Assembly: GCA_028285085.1 (NCBI GenBank)
Contig: JANQQI010000116.1
Span: forward strand, 1 to 64,000
Length of the DNA: 64,000 nucleotides
From: Saprospiraceae bacterium
GTDB lineage: Bacteria; Bacteroidota; Bacteroidia; Chitinophagales; Saprospiraceae
Direction of reading: 5' to 3'
Shown here: positions 24,303 through 33,142 of the stretch, in pieces
How the letters are laid out: every line of letters begins with the position of its first letter
Position numbering within the stretch: the first letter of the stretch is position 1
Made by a program: the position numbers and the translations under genes
Notes under the pieces: model-generated
Told to the model about the DNA's origin: nothing
What the model saw: only the letters and a program-made list of their open reading frames with translations
Databases searched by the model: none

Positions 24303-25712
24303 ATGGCAAAATCGAAAAATAACCGACTACTGTACCTTTTATTGGGGCTACTGGCTATTATTATTTTACTGGCCTTTATCAAAGGTAAATCACGGCCCCG
24401 CGGCACTGAGGTAAGTGCCGAAACCGCCGCCATCAGAACCATTAAGGAAACCGTTTCCGCTAGCGGAAAAGTCTTTCCGGAAGTGGAGGTGAAAATCAGT
24501 TCTGACGTCTCCGGAGAAATCGTAGATCTTTTTGTTGAAGAAGGTGATTCTGTAACACAGGGTCAACTCCTCGCGAAAATCGATCCCGATGCGTTTCAAT
24601 CACAAGTAGAAAGAGGCCTTGCCTCAGTCAACAATGCCAAGGCTCAATTAGCGAATGCGAATGCGGGCATCGAAAGAAGTCGCGCTCAGTTGACGCAGGC
24701 TGAAGCTCAAAAGGAGCAGATTGACGCTCAGCTGGTCAATACACGCGCCATCCACGAGCGTAATATTGGTTTACACAAGGAGGGCGTTATCTCAGATGCT
24801 GATTTTGAAGCCTCTCTGTCAAATCTACAAGCCCTCGAAGCGAATCTTCGGTCTTCCGTAGCCAATGTCGCGACCTCAAAAGCTAATCTCGATGCTTCTA
24901 AGCAAAGTGCTAAGGCGGCAGAATACACGATCAAAAGTAATGAGGCTTCTTTGAAAGAATTGCAGACGAGCCTTCGTCGGACGACCATCTACGCGCCGAC
25001 CTCGGGCGTCGTTTCCCTCCTCAATGTCGAGCAAGGGGAGCGCGTCGTTGGAACCTCGATGATGGATGGAACCGAGTTGATGCGCCTGGCCAACCTCGAT
25101 GCAATGGAGGTTCAAGTGGATGTAAGCGAGAATGATGTCTTACGTGTCTCTTTAGGCGACAAGGTGGATATCGAAGTAGATGCCTATTTGGATCGTAAAT
25201 TCACCGGCGTGGTGACTCAGATTGCAAATTCTGCGAGCAACAGTGCGACGGCGGCTTTAACAACGGATCAGGTGACCAATTTTGTAGTGCGTGTGCGCAT
25301 CGATCCCCCTTCTTACCGCGATTTGATTTCACCGACCCAACGCTCACCTTTCCGTCCAGGAATGTCCGCCTCGGTTGAGATTTATACGGAGACGCGTAGT
25401 GATATTTTGAGTATCCCAATTCAAGCGGTTACGACGCGGGAAGAGGAGGATGAAAAAGATAAAGGTAAGCCGAAGAAAACGGACGAAGATAAAGAATTGA
25501 AGGAAGTGGTCTTTGTTTGTCGTGGCGATTCCGCCATTATGGTTGAGGTGAAAACTGGTATCCAGGATGATGAGTATATTGAAATCTTGAATGGATTGAA
25601 GGAAGGGGAGGAAGTAGTGACCGGTCCATATAATGCTGTTTCTCGGAAATTGGACGATGGCGATATCGTTCGTAAGGTTTCCGAAGACGAATTATATAAT
25701 CGTGAGGAGTAA
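24303..25712 (+). CDS. HlyD/MacA-type periplasmic adaptor
   Basis: 469 residues. An N-terminal anchor (LLYLLLGLLAIIILLAFI, about 9-26) precedes lipoyl half 1 (VEEGDSVTQGQLLAKIDPDAF), a long Ala/Gln-rich coiled-coil (about 100-220), lipoyl half 2 (TIYAPTSGVVSLLNVEQGER) and barrel domains. An acidic/lysine-rich insert (EEEDEKDKGKPKKTDEDKEL) interrupts the membrane-proximal domain, which is common in the MacA-like adaptors of Bacteroidota. MacA-type adaptors usually serve MacB ABC exporters; no MacB gene follows here. With the TolC gene it forms an incomplete export set. Confidence 0.88.
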   Translation: MAKSKNNRLLYLLLGLLAIIILLAFIKGKSRPRGTEVSAETAAIRTIKETVSASGKVFPEVEVKISSDVSGEIVDLFVEEGDSVTQGQLLAKIDPDAFQSQVERGLASVNNAKAQLANANAGIERSRAQLTQAEAQKEQIDAQLVNTRAIHERNIGLHKEGVISDADFEASLSNLQALEANLRSSVANVATSKANLDASKQSAKAAEYTIKSNEASLKELQTSLRRTTIYAPTSGVVSLLNVEQGERVVGTSMMDGTELMRLANLDAMEVQVDVSENDVLRVSLGDKVDIEVDAYLDRKFTGVVTQIANSASNSATAALTTDQVTNFVVRVRIDPPSYRDLISPTQRSPFRPGMSASVEIYTETRSDILSIPIQAVTTREEEDEKDKGKPKKTDEDKELKEVVFVCRGDSAIMVEVKTGIQDDEYIEILNGLKEGEEVVTGPYNAVSRKLDDGDIVRKVSEDELYNREE

Positions 25713-25857
25713 ACGCATTTTTGAGACTTGCTCTTTAGCTTGAAACAATAGTGTTTGTAGATTCAATTAATAATCTTCAAAAATACGCTAGGTTTAGTAT
25801 GACAGTAGACAAATGATGATGAGTTAGTACTTTATACCAAACGCATTGCGTTTTTAA

Positions 25858-26499
25858 TTGTCTAACTTAGAGGTATTGGATTATAAAAGAGAACATACTA
25901 TCGAAACGACGACACAAGCTTTACTGATCTTCATTAAGAACGCCGTAGCCGGGAAGGTGAAAACGCGCTTGGCGAATACGGTGGGGGAGACTAGAGCCTT
26001 AAGTATCTATCGGGCTCTATTGCAGCATACGCGCAATGTTGCCCTCGGTGTCGAAGCGGATCGGCAGTTGTTTTATAGCGATCAAGTGGAAAGCAACGAC
26101 GAATGGCCGGCCGAAGATTTCGAAAAGTTTGTGCAACAAGGCCCCGATTTAGGCGCACGCATGCACGAAGCCTTTCAGAGTGCTTTCAAGGCTCACGATC
26201 GGGTCGTCATTATTGGTAGCGATTGTGCGACCCTGACCTCACAAATTGTCAATGATGCCTTTGCGGCGCTGGAACAGCACGATTTCGTCATTGGGCCAGC
26301 CTTAGACGGTGGATACTATTTGCTGGGCATGCGCTTTTTTACACCAGTCTTATTCGAAAATGTCACCTGGAGTACTGATTCCGTTTTTACTCAAACTATC
26401 AATAAGATAAATACACTGGGACAAAGCTATACGCTGTTGCCAGAGTTATCCGATATTGATTATGAGGAAGATTGGAACAAGTATGGATGGGTGTTATAA
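25858..26499 (+). CDS. TIGR04282-type (DUF2064) glycosyltransferase
   Basis: 213 residues. The frame has a TAA directly before TTG 25858 and no ATG until deep in the domain, so TTG is the probable start. Conserved features are ALLIFIKNAVAGKVKTRLA, VIIGSDCATLT and GPALDGGYYLLGM, which match the DUF2064/TIGR04282 nucleotidyltransferase-like glycosyltransferase family (GT-A fold, named for arsenosugar biosynthesis in cyanobacteria; the real substrate in Bacteroidota is unsettled). It probably transfers a sugar in the cytoplasm. It is separated from the adaptor gene by 145 bp and ends before a bidirectional terminator. Confidence 0.8.
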   Translation: MSNLEVLDYKREHTIETTTQALLIFIKNAVAGKVKTRLANTVGETRALSIYRALLQHTRNVALGVEADRQLFYSDQVESNDEWPAEDFEKFVQQGPDLGARMHEAFQSAFKAHDRVVIIGSDCATLTSQIVNDAFAALEQHDFVIGPALDGGYYLLGMRFFTPVLFENVTWSTDSVFTQTINKINTLGQSYTLLPELSDIDYEEDWNKYGWVL

Positions 26500-26528
26500 A
26501 AAGATTTAAAATCATCACTTCATCGTAA

Positions 26529-26570
26529 AAATAAAGCCGCTCGGAATGTATCGTTCGAGCGGCTTTATTT
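26529..26570. terminator. Bidirectional terminator
   Basis: AAATAAAGCCGCTCG / CGAGCGGCTTTATTT forms a 15-bp stem between the convergent glycosyltransferase and cytochrome operon, with A-rich and T-rich flanks. Confidence 0.9.
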
Positions 26571-26591
26571 TATTTTTCTTTTGTCAGAACC

Positions 26592-27632
26592 TTATCGCGC
26601 TTCTTGCTCAATGTAGGCGCGCAAATCTTCCATTTGTTGATTACTCATTTTTTCTTCGGTGTACTGTGGCATGTAAGCCCGCTTACCCGCCATCGGTGAA
26701 GTGCCGTAACGACTGACTTGATAAACCGAGTAGCGCGTATAACGTGCAAAATGCTTTTTCAAGTAACGGAACGTATTTTTTGAATCATCGAGATGGAAAA
26801 AGGAGTAGCGCTTGTTTTCGTGACAATGCTTACAACTTAGGTCGTAAACCAGCTTACCATTCTCAGGATTACCCTCAACACCAGTGTAACCCACTTTGCG
26901 ATCTTCCGGCGGCTTGACAAAATGCGCAGGTACGCCGGGCTGATAATAGCTTTTGATCAAATCAATGCTGGCTTGGTCCTTTTGCCCATTCTGATGTGCG
27001 GCCACTTTCTGCTGGAGTTGGCTAAACGCCTCGGGTGACATATCAAGATCTTCCATGGTTAATTCCAGGGTCCAGAGATAACGCAATACTGATTCCAATT
27101 CCCAATCTTTCAGGCGGCGACCTTGCGAACATTCAATGGCGCACAGCTGGATCGCTTCTCGCAAATTATTTCGCGTAGGAGCGACCAAATCACCGTATTT
27201 TTTTTCATAATCATCATTATAAAAAGAGATACGATTCACGGCCCCGTGTAAGGTTGTGCCTTGTAGAAATGGAATGCCTTGTTGCTGGGCATATTCGAGG
27301 CGAGCTTGCGGATCGCTCTGCCGTAAATCCGGCAACTCCTTTTTGATATTGTGGCAAGAGGTACACACGAAATGTGCACTTTGCTTGCTGGTTTTACCAC
27401 CCGAGGGCTTCTTCGTGATCCCTTTTAAGACCAAATCTGCGCCCTTTTCGGCGCTGGCGCCGGCGATAGCTTCATCAGGGCGATGATTTGGTGCGGGCTC
27501 ACCGAAGTGTTGCAAGACGTCCCAAACGGGGGTATCCTGAGCGATCTGCAAGCCTGCGGGCTCACTCGGCCGCAAGCTCACCAAAAGCAATCCGGCTACG
27601 ATGATCGAACAAATAAGTACAATTTTTTTCAT
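26592..27632 (-). CDS. Dihaem cytochrome c-type protein
   Basis: 346 residues with an N-terminal signal/anchor (KIVLICSIIVAGLLLVSL). Two haem-binding CxxCH sites are present: CTSCH (90-94) and CKHCH (267-271), with candidate Met axial ligands near the C-terminus (SPMAGKRAYMPQY). The long segment between the haems (AIQLCAIECSQGRRLKDWELES) belongs to a family of periplasmic cytochromes seen in Bacteroidota operons. It is the last gene of a three-gene unit with a DUF5777 barrel and a haem-lipoprotein, so it probably receives or passes electrons at the outer periplasm. Substrate unknown. Confidence 0.85.
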   Translation of the reverse strand: MKKIVLICSIIVAGLLLVSLRPSEPAGLQIAQDTPVWDVLQHFGEPAPNHRPDEAIAGASAEKGADLVLKGITKKPSGGKTSKQSAHFVCTSCHNIKKELPDLRQSDPQARLEYAQQQGIPFLQGTTLHGAVNRISFYNDDYEKKYGDLVAPTRNNLREAIQLCAIECSQGRRLKDWELESVLRYLWTLELTMEDLDMSPEAFSQLQQKVAAHQNGQKDQASIDLIKSYYQPGVPAHFVKPPEDRKVGYTGVEGNPENGKLVYDLSCKHCHENKRYSFFHLDDSKNTFRYLKKHFARYTRYSVYQVSRYGTSPMAGKRAYMPQYTEEKMSNQQMEDLRAYIEQEAR

Positions 27633-27642
27633 GGGACGGCTT

Positions 27643-28530
27643 TTAGAGATTAAACGTTCGGGAAATGGTGAAGCCTAAGCGGAATTGGCGATCGCCCCAA
27701 TTAGAGCGCGTGTTCGGAATATAATCCGTTTCTGAAATTCCGGTTGCATTAGTGAAATTAATCTGGAAAATATGGCCACCCGTTTCGATTTCCAAGCCAA
27801 TGCCGATTGGTGGATAAAAACCATTGTCGGACGTTCGTAATTCAGAGAAAGGGAAAGTGGCGTCGGCGATAATGCCAAATACCTTATTGATTTGAATACG
27901 GGTCGCGACCCCTAGACTGATGATACCGTTTTCATCATCGAAGGAAACCACATTGCGGTGCGTATAAGAAGGGATGAGCTGCAGTGAAAAAGCATCCGAA
28001 AATTTACGGGCCAGCAATAGCTGAGCCGTATAAATAAAACGGTGGGCCGTCTTATCAAAATGATTCAACGATTCCGGGTTTTCCTCGTCGCGATCCATCG
28101 TAGAAACCGAAGTAATACCTACAAATGTCAGCGTAAAAGGCATTGAATCATCGGTCTTCTGGTGTAGAATCCGGTACTTCAGTGTACCGTTCACCAAGCG
28201 TGAGAGAGGACCAGAGCCTTTGGTACGATCCAGGCCCACGGTAATATTATTGGTAATACCATAAGCCGCGCCAATCATGACATCCTGTGCCGTTTCCAGT
28301 CCATAAAAGGTCGACCAGCCACCACCGTCCCCGATCAGATCCCCGAAGCGGTGACCGATACGGATATCGAGCTTGCGTTTGGTAAGCGTTTCGACCGAGT
28401 GAGTATTGATGATGCGGTAATCCTTGAAGGTTTGATAGGTAAAATCTTGTGCGCCGAGGCTTAAGCCAAAACAAAGGCTCAACACCACGAGCAGTGTCCG
28501 TCTTTTTATCATGTTAATAATTGTTTTCAA
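27643..28530 (-). CDS. DUF5777-type outer-membrane beta-barrel protein
   Basis: 295 residues with a signal peptide ending near LGAQ. The mature protein is all beta: repeated amphipathic strands (KLDIRIGHRFGDL, ITVGLDRTKGSG, KYRILHQKTDDS), a FDKTAHRFIYTAQLLLARKF middle and an ending FRLGFTISRTFNL with C-terminal aromatic/Leu. This is the DUF5777 pattern, frequently next to cytochromes, SCO or YceI-like proteins in Bacteroidota. It lies 10 bp upstream of the dihaem cytochrome gene and 25 bp after the haem-lipoprotein gene, consistent with an outer-membrane component of one redox unit. Confidence 0.8.
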   Translation of the reverse strand: MKTIINMIKRRTLLVVLSLCFGLSLGAQDFTYQTFKDYRIINTHSVETLTKRKLDIRIGHRFGDLIGDGGGWSTFYGLETAQDVMIGAAYGITNNITVGLDRTKGSGPLSRLVNGTLKYRILHQKTDDSMPFTLTFVGITSVSTMDRDEENPESLNHFDKTAHRFIYTAQLLLARKFSDAFSLQLIPSYTHRNVVSFDDENGIISLGVATRIQINKVFGIIADATFPFSELRTSDNGFYPPIGIGLEIETGGHIFQINFTNATGISETDYIPNTRSNWGDRQFRLGFTISRTFNL

Positions 28531-28555
28531 TTTGATAGTTTAAAACAAAGGGGAG

Positions 28556-28960
28556 TTAATTTTCGGGGTAACCACTGTCGATCCAGCACTTCATGATCTC
28601 AAATTCATCATCGGTGAGATCTTTAGGACCAGGATTGGTATCCCAGTTGGGGGGCATCCCTTGGTCGGGATCATCGCGCAAGACGACTACGTAACGGCGA
28701 AGGCCTTGATCCGTAAATTCATTTTGCATACCGGCGTAGGTCTCGTAATTACCGGGGGCACCTCCACCATTCACATGGCAGCCGGTAATGGCACAAGTAC
28801 GATCGATAATGTCTTTTACAGCACCATTGTAGGTAGCGTCTAAAGTCTCGCAAATATCGTCTGGTTGCGGTTGATCCAGCTTATCCGTGGTACATGCGGT
28901 TTGACTGATAAAAAGCGTGCCCAGTAAGAGTCCACAAAACAGAAGTAGGTTCGTTTTCAT
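28556..28960 (-). CDS. Haem-binding-like lipoprotein with a CxxxxCH site
   Basis: 134 residues; lipobox ends at Cys23 (ISQTAC). The motif RTCAITGCHVNGG (C56-x4-C61-H62) has four instead of two residues between the cysteines. Similar CxxxxCH sites occur in many Bacteroidota lipoproteins labelled cytochrome-c-like, but covalent haem attachment is not certain. The GMPPNWDT segment resembles the Met-ligand loop (MPP) of such proteins, and LTDDEFEIMKCWIDSG is the usual C-terminal helix. It is the first gene of the minus-strand operon with DUF5777 and the dihaem cytochrome. Confidence 0.75.
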   Translation of the reverse strand: MKTNLLLFCGLLLGTLFISQTACTTDKLDQPQPDDICETLDATYNGAVKDIIDRTCAITGCHVNGGGAPGNYETYAGMQNEFTDQGLRRYVVVLRDDPDQGMPPNWDTNPGPKDLTDDEFEIMKCWIDSGYPEN

Positions 28961-29166
28961 CGTTTTAGGATTAAAATTTCAATAATCGAACATAATAATA
29001 CGACACAGGTCGCAGAAATACTTTTTACGCGTTTAATCAATTTAGAGAATTGTACAATACTAAACTAATTAAAGAAACGTGCATTTAAAACGATCTATAT
29101 AATAGGGTTGTTGACCAAATCATGGGTCTAAATGATGAAATAGTGTAAACCATTAGACCTTTTCGC

Positions 29167-29198
29167 TTGTATTAATAAAACGAAAACGCGTATTTTTG
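29167..29198 (+). promoter_or_regulatory. Candidate promoter in the 401-bp gap before bacilliredoxin
   Basis: TTG (29167-29169) and TATTTTTG (29191-29198, a full match to TAnnTTTG) are 21 bp apart, about 165 bp upstream of the bacilliredoxin start. Nothing else was found in the 28961-29361 gap. Confidence 0.4.
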
Positions 29199-29361
29199 CT
29201 ATCCACGTCAAATCCTTGAGCAAAGGTGTAAGAGTAGATGAGTCATCAGTGACCAAAAATGTTCTTGTTGTGCTACGCTTGGGGTGATAATAAGACGAAA
29301 ATACGGAATTTTTTAAGAGTTAAAAAACGATAAATTTCTAGAAATCTAAAAATAATTAAAT

Positions 29362-29775
29362 ATGTATCCTGCTGAATTAGTTGCTCCCATGAGCCAGGAA
29401 TTAAATGCAATTGGAGTAGAATCACTCACCACTCCCGAGGCGGTAAGCAACGTTTTGGATAAAACCGACGGCACGGTCCTTCTCGTCGTCAATTCTGTCT
29501 GTGGCTGCGCTGCGGCTAATGCCCGTCCCGGTGTGCGCATCGCCCTCGGTAATGATAAGGTCCCTGCGACCCTGACAACGGTTTTCGCTGGTGTAGATCG
29601 AGAAGCGACGGCCAAAGCACGTGAATTTATGCTCCCGTATCCACCGTCTTCACCATCTATTGCTCTGTTTAAAGATGGTAAGCTGGTCCACTTTTTGGAG
29701 CGCCACCATATCGAAGGCCGTTCAGCGGAGATTATCGCCGCTAACCTAAAAATGGCTTTCGACGAGTACTGCTAG
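29362..29775 (+). CDS. BrxA/BrxB-family bacilliredoxin
   Basis: 137 residues. It shows the family hallmark VNSVCGCAAANARPG with the CGC redox motif (C47, C49) and the thioredoxin-like TTVFAGVDREATAKAREF and HFLERHHIEGRS segments. In Firmicutes bacilliredoxins remove bacillithiol from proteins; in Bacteroidota the same family is common and likely acts on low-molecular-weight thiol mixed disulphides in the cytoplasm. Monocistronic, with a strong bidirectional terminator downstream. The N-terminus MYPAELVAPM is the conserved family start. Confidence 0.93.
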   Translation: MYPAELVAPMSQELNAIGVESLTTPEAVSNVLDKTDGTVLLVVNSVCGCAAANARPGVRIALGNDKVPATLTTVFAGVDREATAKAREFMLPYPPSSPSIALFKDGKLVHFLERHHIEGRSAEIIAANLKMAFDEYC

Positions 29776-29796
29776 TCATTGAATAAGCTCTAAACG

Positions 29797-29837
29797 AAAA
29801 AGACCTTGCTGTATGATATACAACAAGGTCTTTTTTT
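29797..29837. terminator. Bidirectional terminator after bacilliredoxin
   Basis: AAAAAGACCTTG / CAAGGTCTTTTTTT with an inner TGTAT..ATACA extension. It serves the bacilliredoxin gene on + and the propeller-like gene on -. Confidence 0.9.
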
Positions 29838-29856
29838 ATGCCGCTAAAAAAGTAGC

Positions 29857-30642
29857 CTAACTTTGATAATAAGTTGAGGCAATCCGCATAGCGCGGAAAT
29901 TAGTGGCGGAATATTCCCCTTCATTCGAACTCGTCCATTCGTATACTAGATTACCTTCTGCATTGCCATCATCAGTAAGTACGAAGTTGGCATTTTTGTA
30001 AGTAATGGATATCACATTTTTGGAAATAGAACCAGCACTTGTGATTTCACCAGACGTTGATACCGTTACCGGAGCGTAATCATCAACACCATAACACGCA
30101 CCATTAGAGTTGACACTAAGATTAAAGACATAGTAGTCATCTGAACCAGCTGGCGTCCAACTGGCAGAACTGGCAGAACTAGCATCCATATATTGTAGGA
30201 TAGGAATTTTCCCTTCACCGGGAGGAAGAATGCCCCAAATTTTACCACCACCGTAGTCGAAATCTACAAGTTGCATAGATGGATTATCGTAAATTACAGT
30301 TGATGTTCCATTGGTGTCCATGGATCGGAGGGCACCATCAGATCCGCTTAGGTAAATGCAGCTACTACCAGTGTAGCCTGCGATTTGTATGCCACCTGGA
30401 TCTGGCGTATTGATTTCATTCCAATTTTGGTCGCCGTCGCTCCAAAATAACTTAGCGCCACCGCCATCAGGGTCAGGATTAACGCTGAGTGCCCAAATGG
30501 TACCGTCTTCCGAAATGCACACCTCCATGGCGAACATCTCATTTGAAAGGTTGGTGATCTTTTGGGATTTATCAACAGCTTGTACTTGATAATTATTGGA
30601 AACAAGAAGTAGGGGATAGGCGTTGCCTTTTGCGTTTGACAT
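29857..30642 (-). CDS. Propeller/tectonin-like repeat protein without signal peptide
   Basis: 261 residues, no signal peptide or membrane segment. Repeated ~45-residue modules with an [S/N]xDGxxW/xGxxYG-type turn are visible: SEDGTIWALSVNP, GDQNWNEI, SGSDGALRSMD, NSNGACYGVDD, TDDGNAEGNLVYEW. This suggests a small beta-propeller or tectonin/tachylectin-like lectin. The N-terminus SNAKGNAYPLLLVSNNYQV has no export signal, so it is cytoplasmic or exported by a non-Sec route. The function is unknown; lectin-like binding is only inferred. It stands alone on the minus strand. Confidence 0.6.
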   Translation of the reverse strand: MSNAKGNAYPLLLVSNNYQVQAVDKSQKITNLSNEMFAMEVCISEDGTIWALSVNPDPDGGGAKLFWSDGDQNWNEINTPDPGGIQIAGYTGSSCIYLSGSDGALRSMDTNGTSTVIYDNPSMQLVDFDYGGGKIWGILPPGEGKIPILQYMDASSASSASWTPAGSDDYYVFNLSVNSNGACYGVDDYAPVTVSTSGEITSAGSISKNVISITYKNANFVLTDDGNAEGNLVYEWTSSNEGEYSATNFRAMRIASTYYQS

Positions 30643-30860
30643 GGTTTTTATTTTAGGGTTATGAAATGGAGGAATTTTAATGCCTAAATATGAGGTTTTT
30701 TTTGGATAAAATGGGGGGTAAAAATACCTGATTTGGAAATGCAGAGCGTTGAAAAACAGAATCTTAAATAAGTATTAAGCCAATATGAATTACGCCATGA
30801 TACTACTCTTTAGAGAGATAAAAAATGCTCAAATATGTTAACTCTAGTTTTATCCTTTGC

Positions 30861-33137
30861 TTATACTTTTTCTCGGTAGCGTTGGTAAAGGAATGAAATG
30901 AGCAAGAGTAAAATACCTAGCGCAATAAATAGAATGGTTTTGCTAATTGTTGAAATATCGACAAGATCAACGAGGAAGACCTTAAGGAGTGTAACCGCAA
31001 AGAGAACAATCGCTGCGATACGTAATGGACGTGAGGGCTTTCGGAATCCCAGAATAATCAAAAATAAAGCATACATCCCCCAAAGGATGCTATAGCCTAC
31101 ACGGTGCACCAGACTTTCCGTATCAAGACCAAGGCCAAAGGTCATAAGTGTCGTGAGTTCGTTGGAAAGGAAATGGAGGACTGCAAAATGAATAACCAGT
31201 GGAAAATAGGAACGTACCTGCTTCAGGTAGGGATTAATACGAACCAAACGCGTTAGCATATAAAATAGAAAAGCGAGAGCGCCGTAGCAGATATATCGAA
31301 AGCCAATCAACCAACCATTACTTTGCTCGGGGATAGCGGATACCGGATCGAGATATGCCGCTCGATAGTCGTTGAGGAGGAACATACCAGAGGTGTAAAA
31401 CAGGAAGATTGTAATCACCGAGATGCAGATTACGCCAAATTGGAAATTGACGGAGCGCATCCAGCGTTCACTAATCAAGGCTAACCCACCCAGGAATAAG
31501 CAGGTGTAATTGAAGAGCCAGAGTATTCCCCAAGAACGATAGTCGAAGGCAGAACCAGGTTCATTATTCAGATGTGCCTGATCGTATTGGTGATAGATTT
31601 CATTGAAAAAGGCAAAGTAGATTAACCCTATGCCGGACAGAAACAATAAGTATTTGAATAGAAATTGTAAACTACTTTCCCAACGCTGGTTAACCCAGTA
31701 CATCCCCCAAATGGCCAAAGCACAAACCAGGGAAACCGCAAAATGAGGATTGAATATGGGCTGGAGTTCAATTCGGCCATTGTAATAATGTTCGAACCAA
31801 CTAGTCAGTAAGGCGCCGCCACCGAGTATAATCAGAGCAAAAGTCATTAGCTCATAAGCTTGTACCTTATAGCGGCGGCCAAGCCAAAAGAGAAGCGCCG
31901 CTTCACCCAGCCACAAGACCGGGAAAACTTCGACTTCAAACTGAATTGGAATAGCCAGAGCCAATAATAGGAAAGCAATCCCAACCAGGATTTGCGTACC
32001 AATCTGTGCGTTGAAAAAGCGATAGGTGATGCCGCCAAAGAGCAAATGAATTACCGCTACACTAGTACAAAAGGCACCTTGGAAGTGAGTCAACTCGGAT
32101 TCTTGCAGCATAAAAATACCCGCAGCCAGGAAGATAAGGCTATTAAAAAAGACAGGTCCTCCGATACCGGCGGGCACAGGCTGCCGTTCACGCAGAGGAT
32201 GTCCTAAAAGACCAGCCAGGAAGAGCAGGAAAAATAAGATACTGATTGTCCAGCCTAGCTGATTGTCGCCGGGTGCTTGGTACGCATCGGTGAGCCAATA
32301 TCCTAAAATGAGCCAGCTAAACATTAAGCCCAGTATGGTCATGGCTCGCCAGCCTTTGCGTAAAGCCAGCAATAAAATACCGGTATTGATCACGGCCACG
32401 TAGGCAAAGAGTAGAGGATAATTGCCACTATTGTTGCTGAGCAAGAAAGGCACGGCATAGGCTCCTACTAGACCTAGTAAACCCACAATTTGCTGGTTGT
32501 AATAGGCAGCGGCACTAACGGTGACCAGGGTAAAGATCACCATCAAAATGAAGCTGGTCATACGGGGCAGCAAGATCGGATCAAAAAAAGCGTAGCCGGC
32601 AAAAGCGCTGAGGTATAAAGTCACCATGCCGCCGCTAAAAAGGACCGCACTGTAGGTTTTGTAGCGTGCTTTCAAGCGGTAGCCGAGGCCAACCAGGGTG
32701 AGCCCGGCGGCGAAACTCAGGGCGAGGCGTAGCATCGGAGGCATATACCCCCGATCGATGGCATATTTTGTAAATAATCCAAGACCGATGATCAGAATGA
32801 CAATCCCAATTTTATTGATCAGGTTTCCACCGATGAATTGTTCAAGATTACCTCGGCTGGCCTTTGGTTGGGGCTGCGGGCGTGGCGGTGGGGTAGGATC
32901 GGGGATATCTTCCAGGTCAATAGTGATCTCCGGGAGATCATCTAACAAAGGTTCATTGCTTGGTATAGGATCGGGCAGGGGAGGAGGTGTTGGTACCTCT
33001 TCGCCGGAAGCCATTTGACGGGTCAATGCTGCCAACTCTTTTTTGAGCTGATGAATATCCCGTTCAGTGGTGGCCTGCCGATGGATCAACTGATCCAGGC
33101 GGCTTTGCAGGTTTTTTATTTTTTGTTCTAGGTTCAA
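30861..33137 (-). CDS. DUF2339 polytopic membrane protein
   Basis: 758 residues. The N-terminus is a coiled-coil (residues 1-42), then a Pro/Asp/Glu-rich linker (PTPPPLPDPIPSNEP), then more than 20 predicted membrane helices starting at about 105 (IGGNLINKIGIVILIIGLGL). The GNLINKIGIVILIIGLGLF..YAIDRGY segment is the signature of DUF2339. Role unknown; these large inner-membrane proteins are often monofunctional in Bacteroidota genomes. It is translated 5 bp after the pdxH stop and is thus cotranscribed with it, although a functional tie to vitamin B6 is not evident. Confidence 0.88.
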   Translation of the reverse strand: MNLEQKIKNLQSRLDQLIHRQATTERDIHQLKKELAALTRQMASGEEVPTPPPLPDPIPSNEPLLDDLPEITIDLEDIPDPTPPPRPQPQPKASRGNLEQFIGGNLINKIGIVILIIGLGLFTKYAIDRGYMPPMLRLALSFAAGLTLVGLGYRLKARYKTYSAVLFSGGMVTLYLSAFAGYAFFDPILLPRMTSFILMVIFTLVTVSAAAYYNQQIVGLLGLVGAYAVPFLLSNNSGNYPLLFAYVAVINTGILLLALRKGWRAMTILGLMFSWLILGYWLTDAYQAPGDNQLGWTISILFFLLFLAGLLGHPLRERQPVPAGIGGPVFFNSLIFLAAGIFMLQESELTHFQGAFCTSVAVIHLLFGGITYRFFNAQIGTQILVGIAFLLLALAIPIQFEVEVFPVLWLGEAALLFWLGRRYKVQAYELMTFALIILGGGALLTSWFEHYYNGRIELQPIFNPHFAVSLVCALAIWGMYWVNQRWESSLQFLFKYLLFLSGIGLIYFAFFNEIYHQYDQAHLNNEPGSAFDYRSWGILWLFNYTCLFLGGLALISERWMRSVNFQFGVICISVITIFLFYTSGMFLLNDYRAAYLDPVSAIPEQSNGWLIGFRYICYGALAFLFYMLTRLVRINPYLKQVRSYFPLVIHFAVLHFLSNELTTLMTFGLGLDTESLVHRVGYSILWGMYALFLIILGFRKPSRPLRIAAIVLFAVTLLKVFLVDLVDISTISKTILFIALGILLLLISFLYQRYREKV

Positions 33138-33142
33138 ATGCT

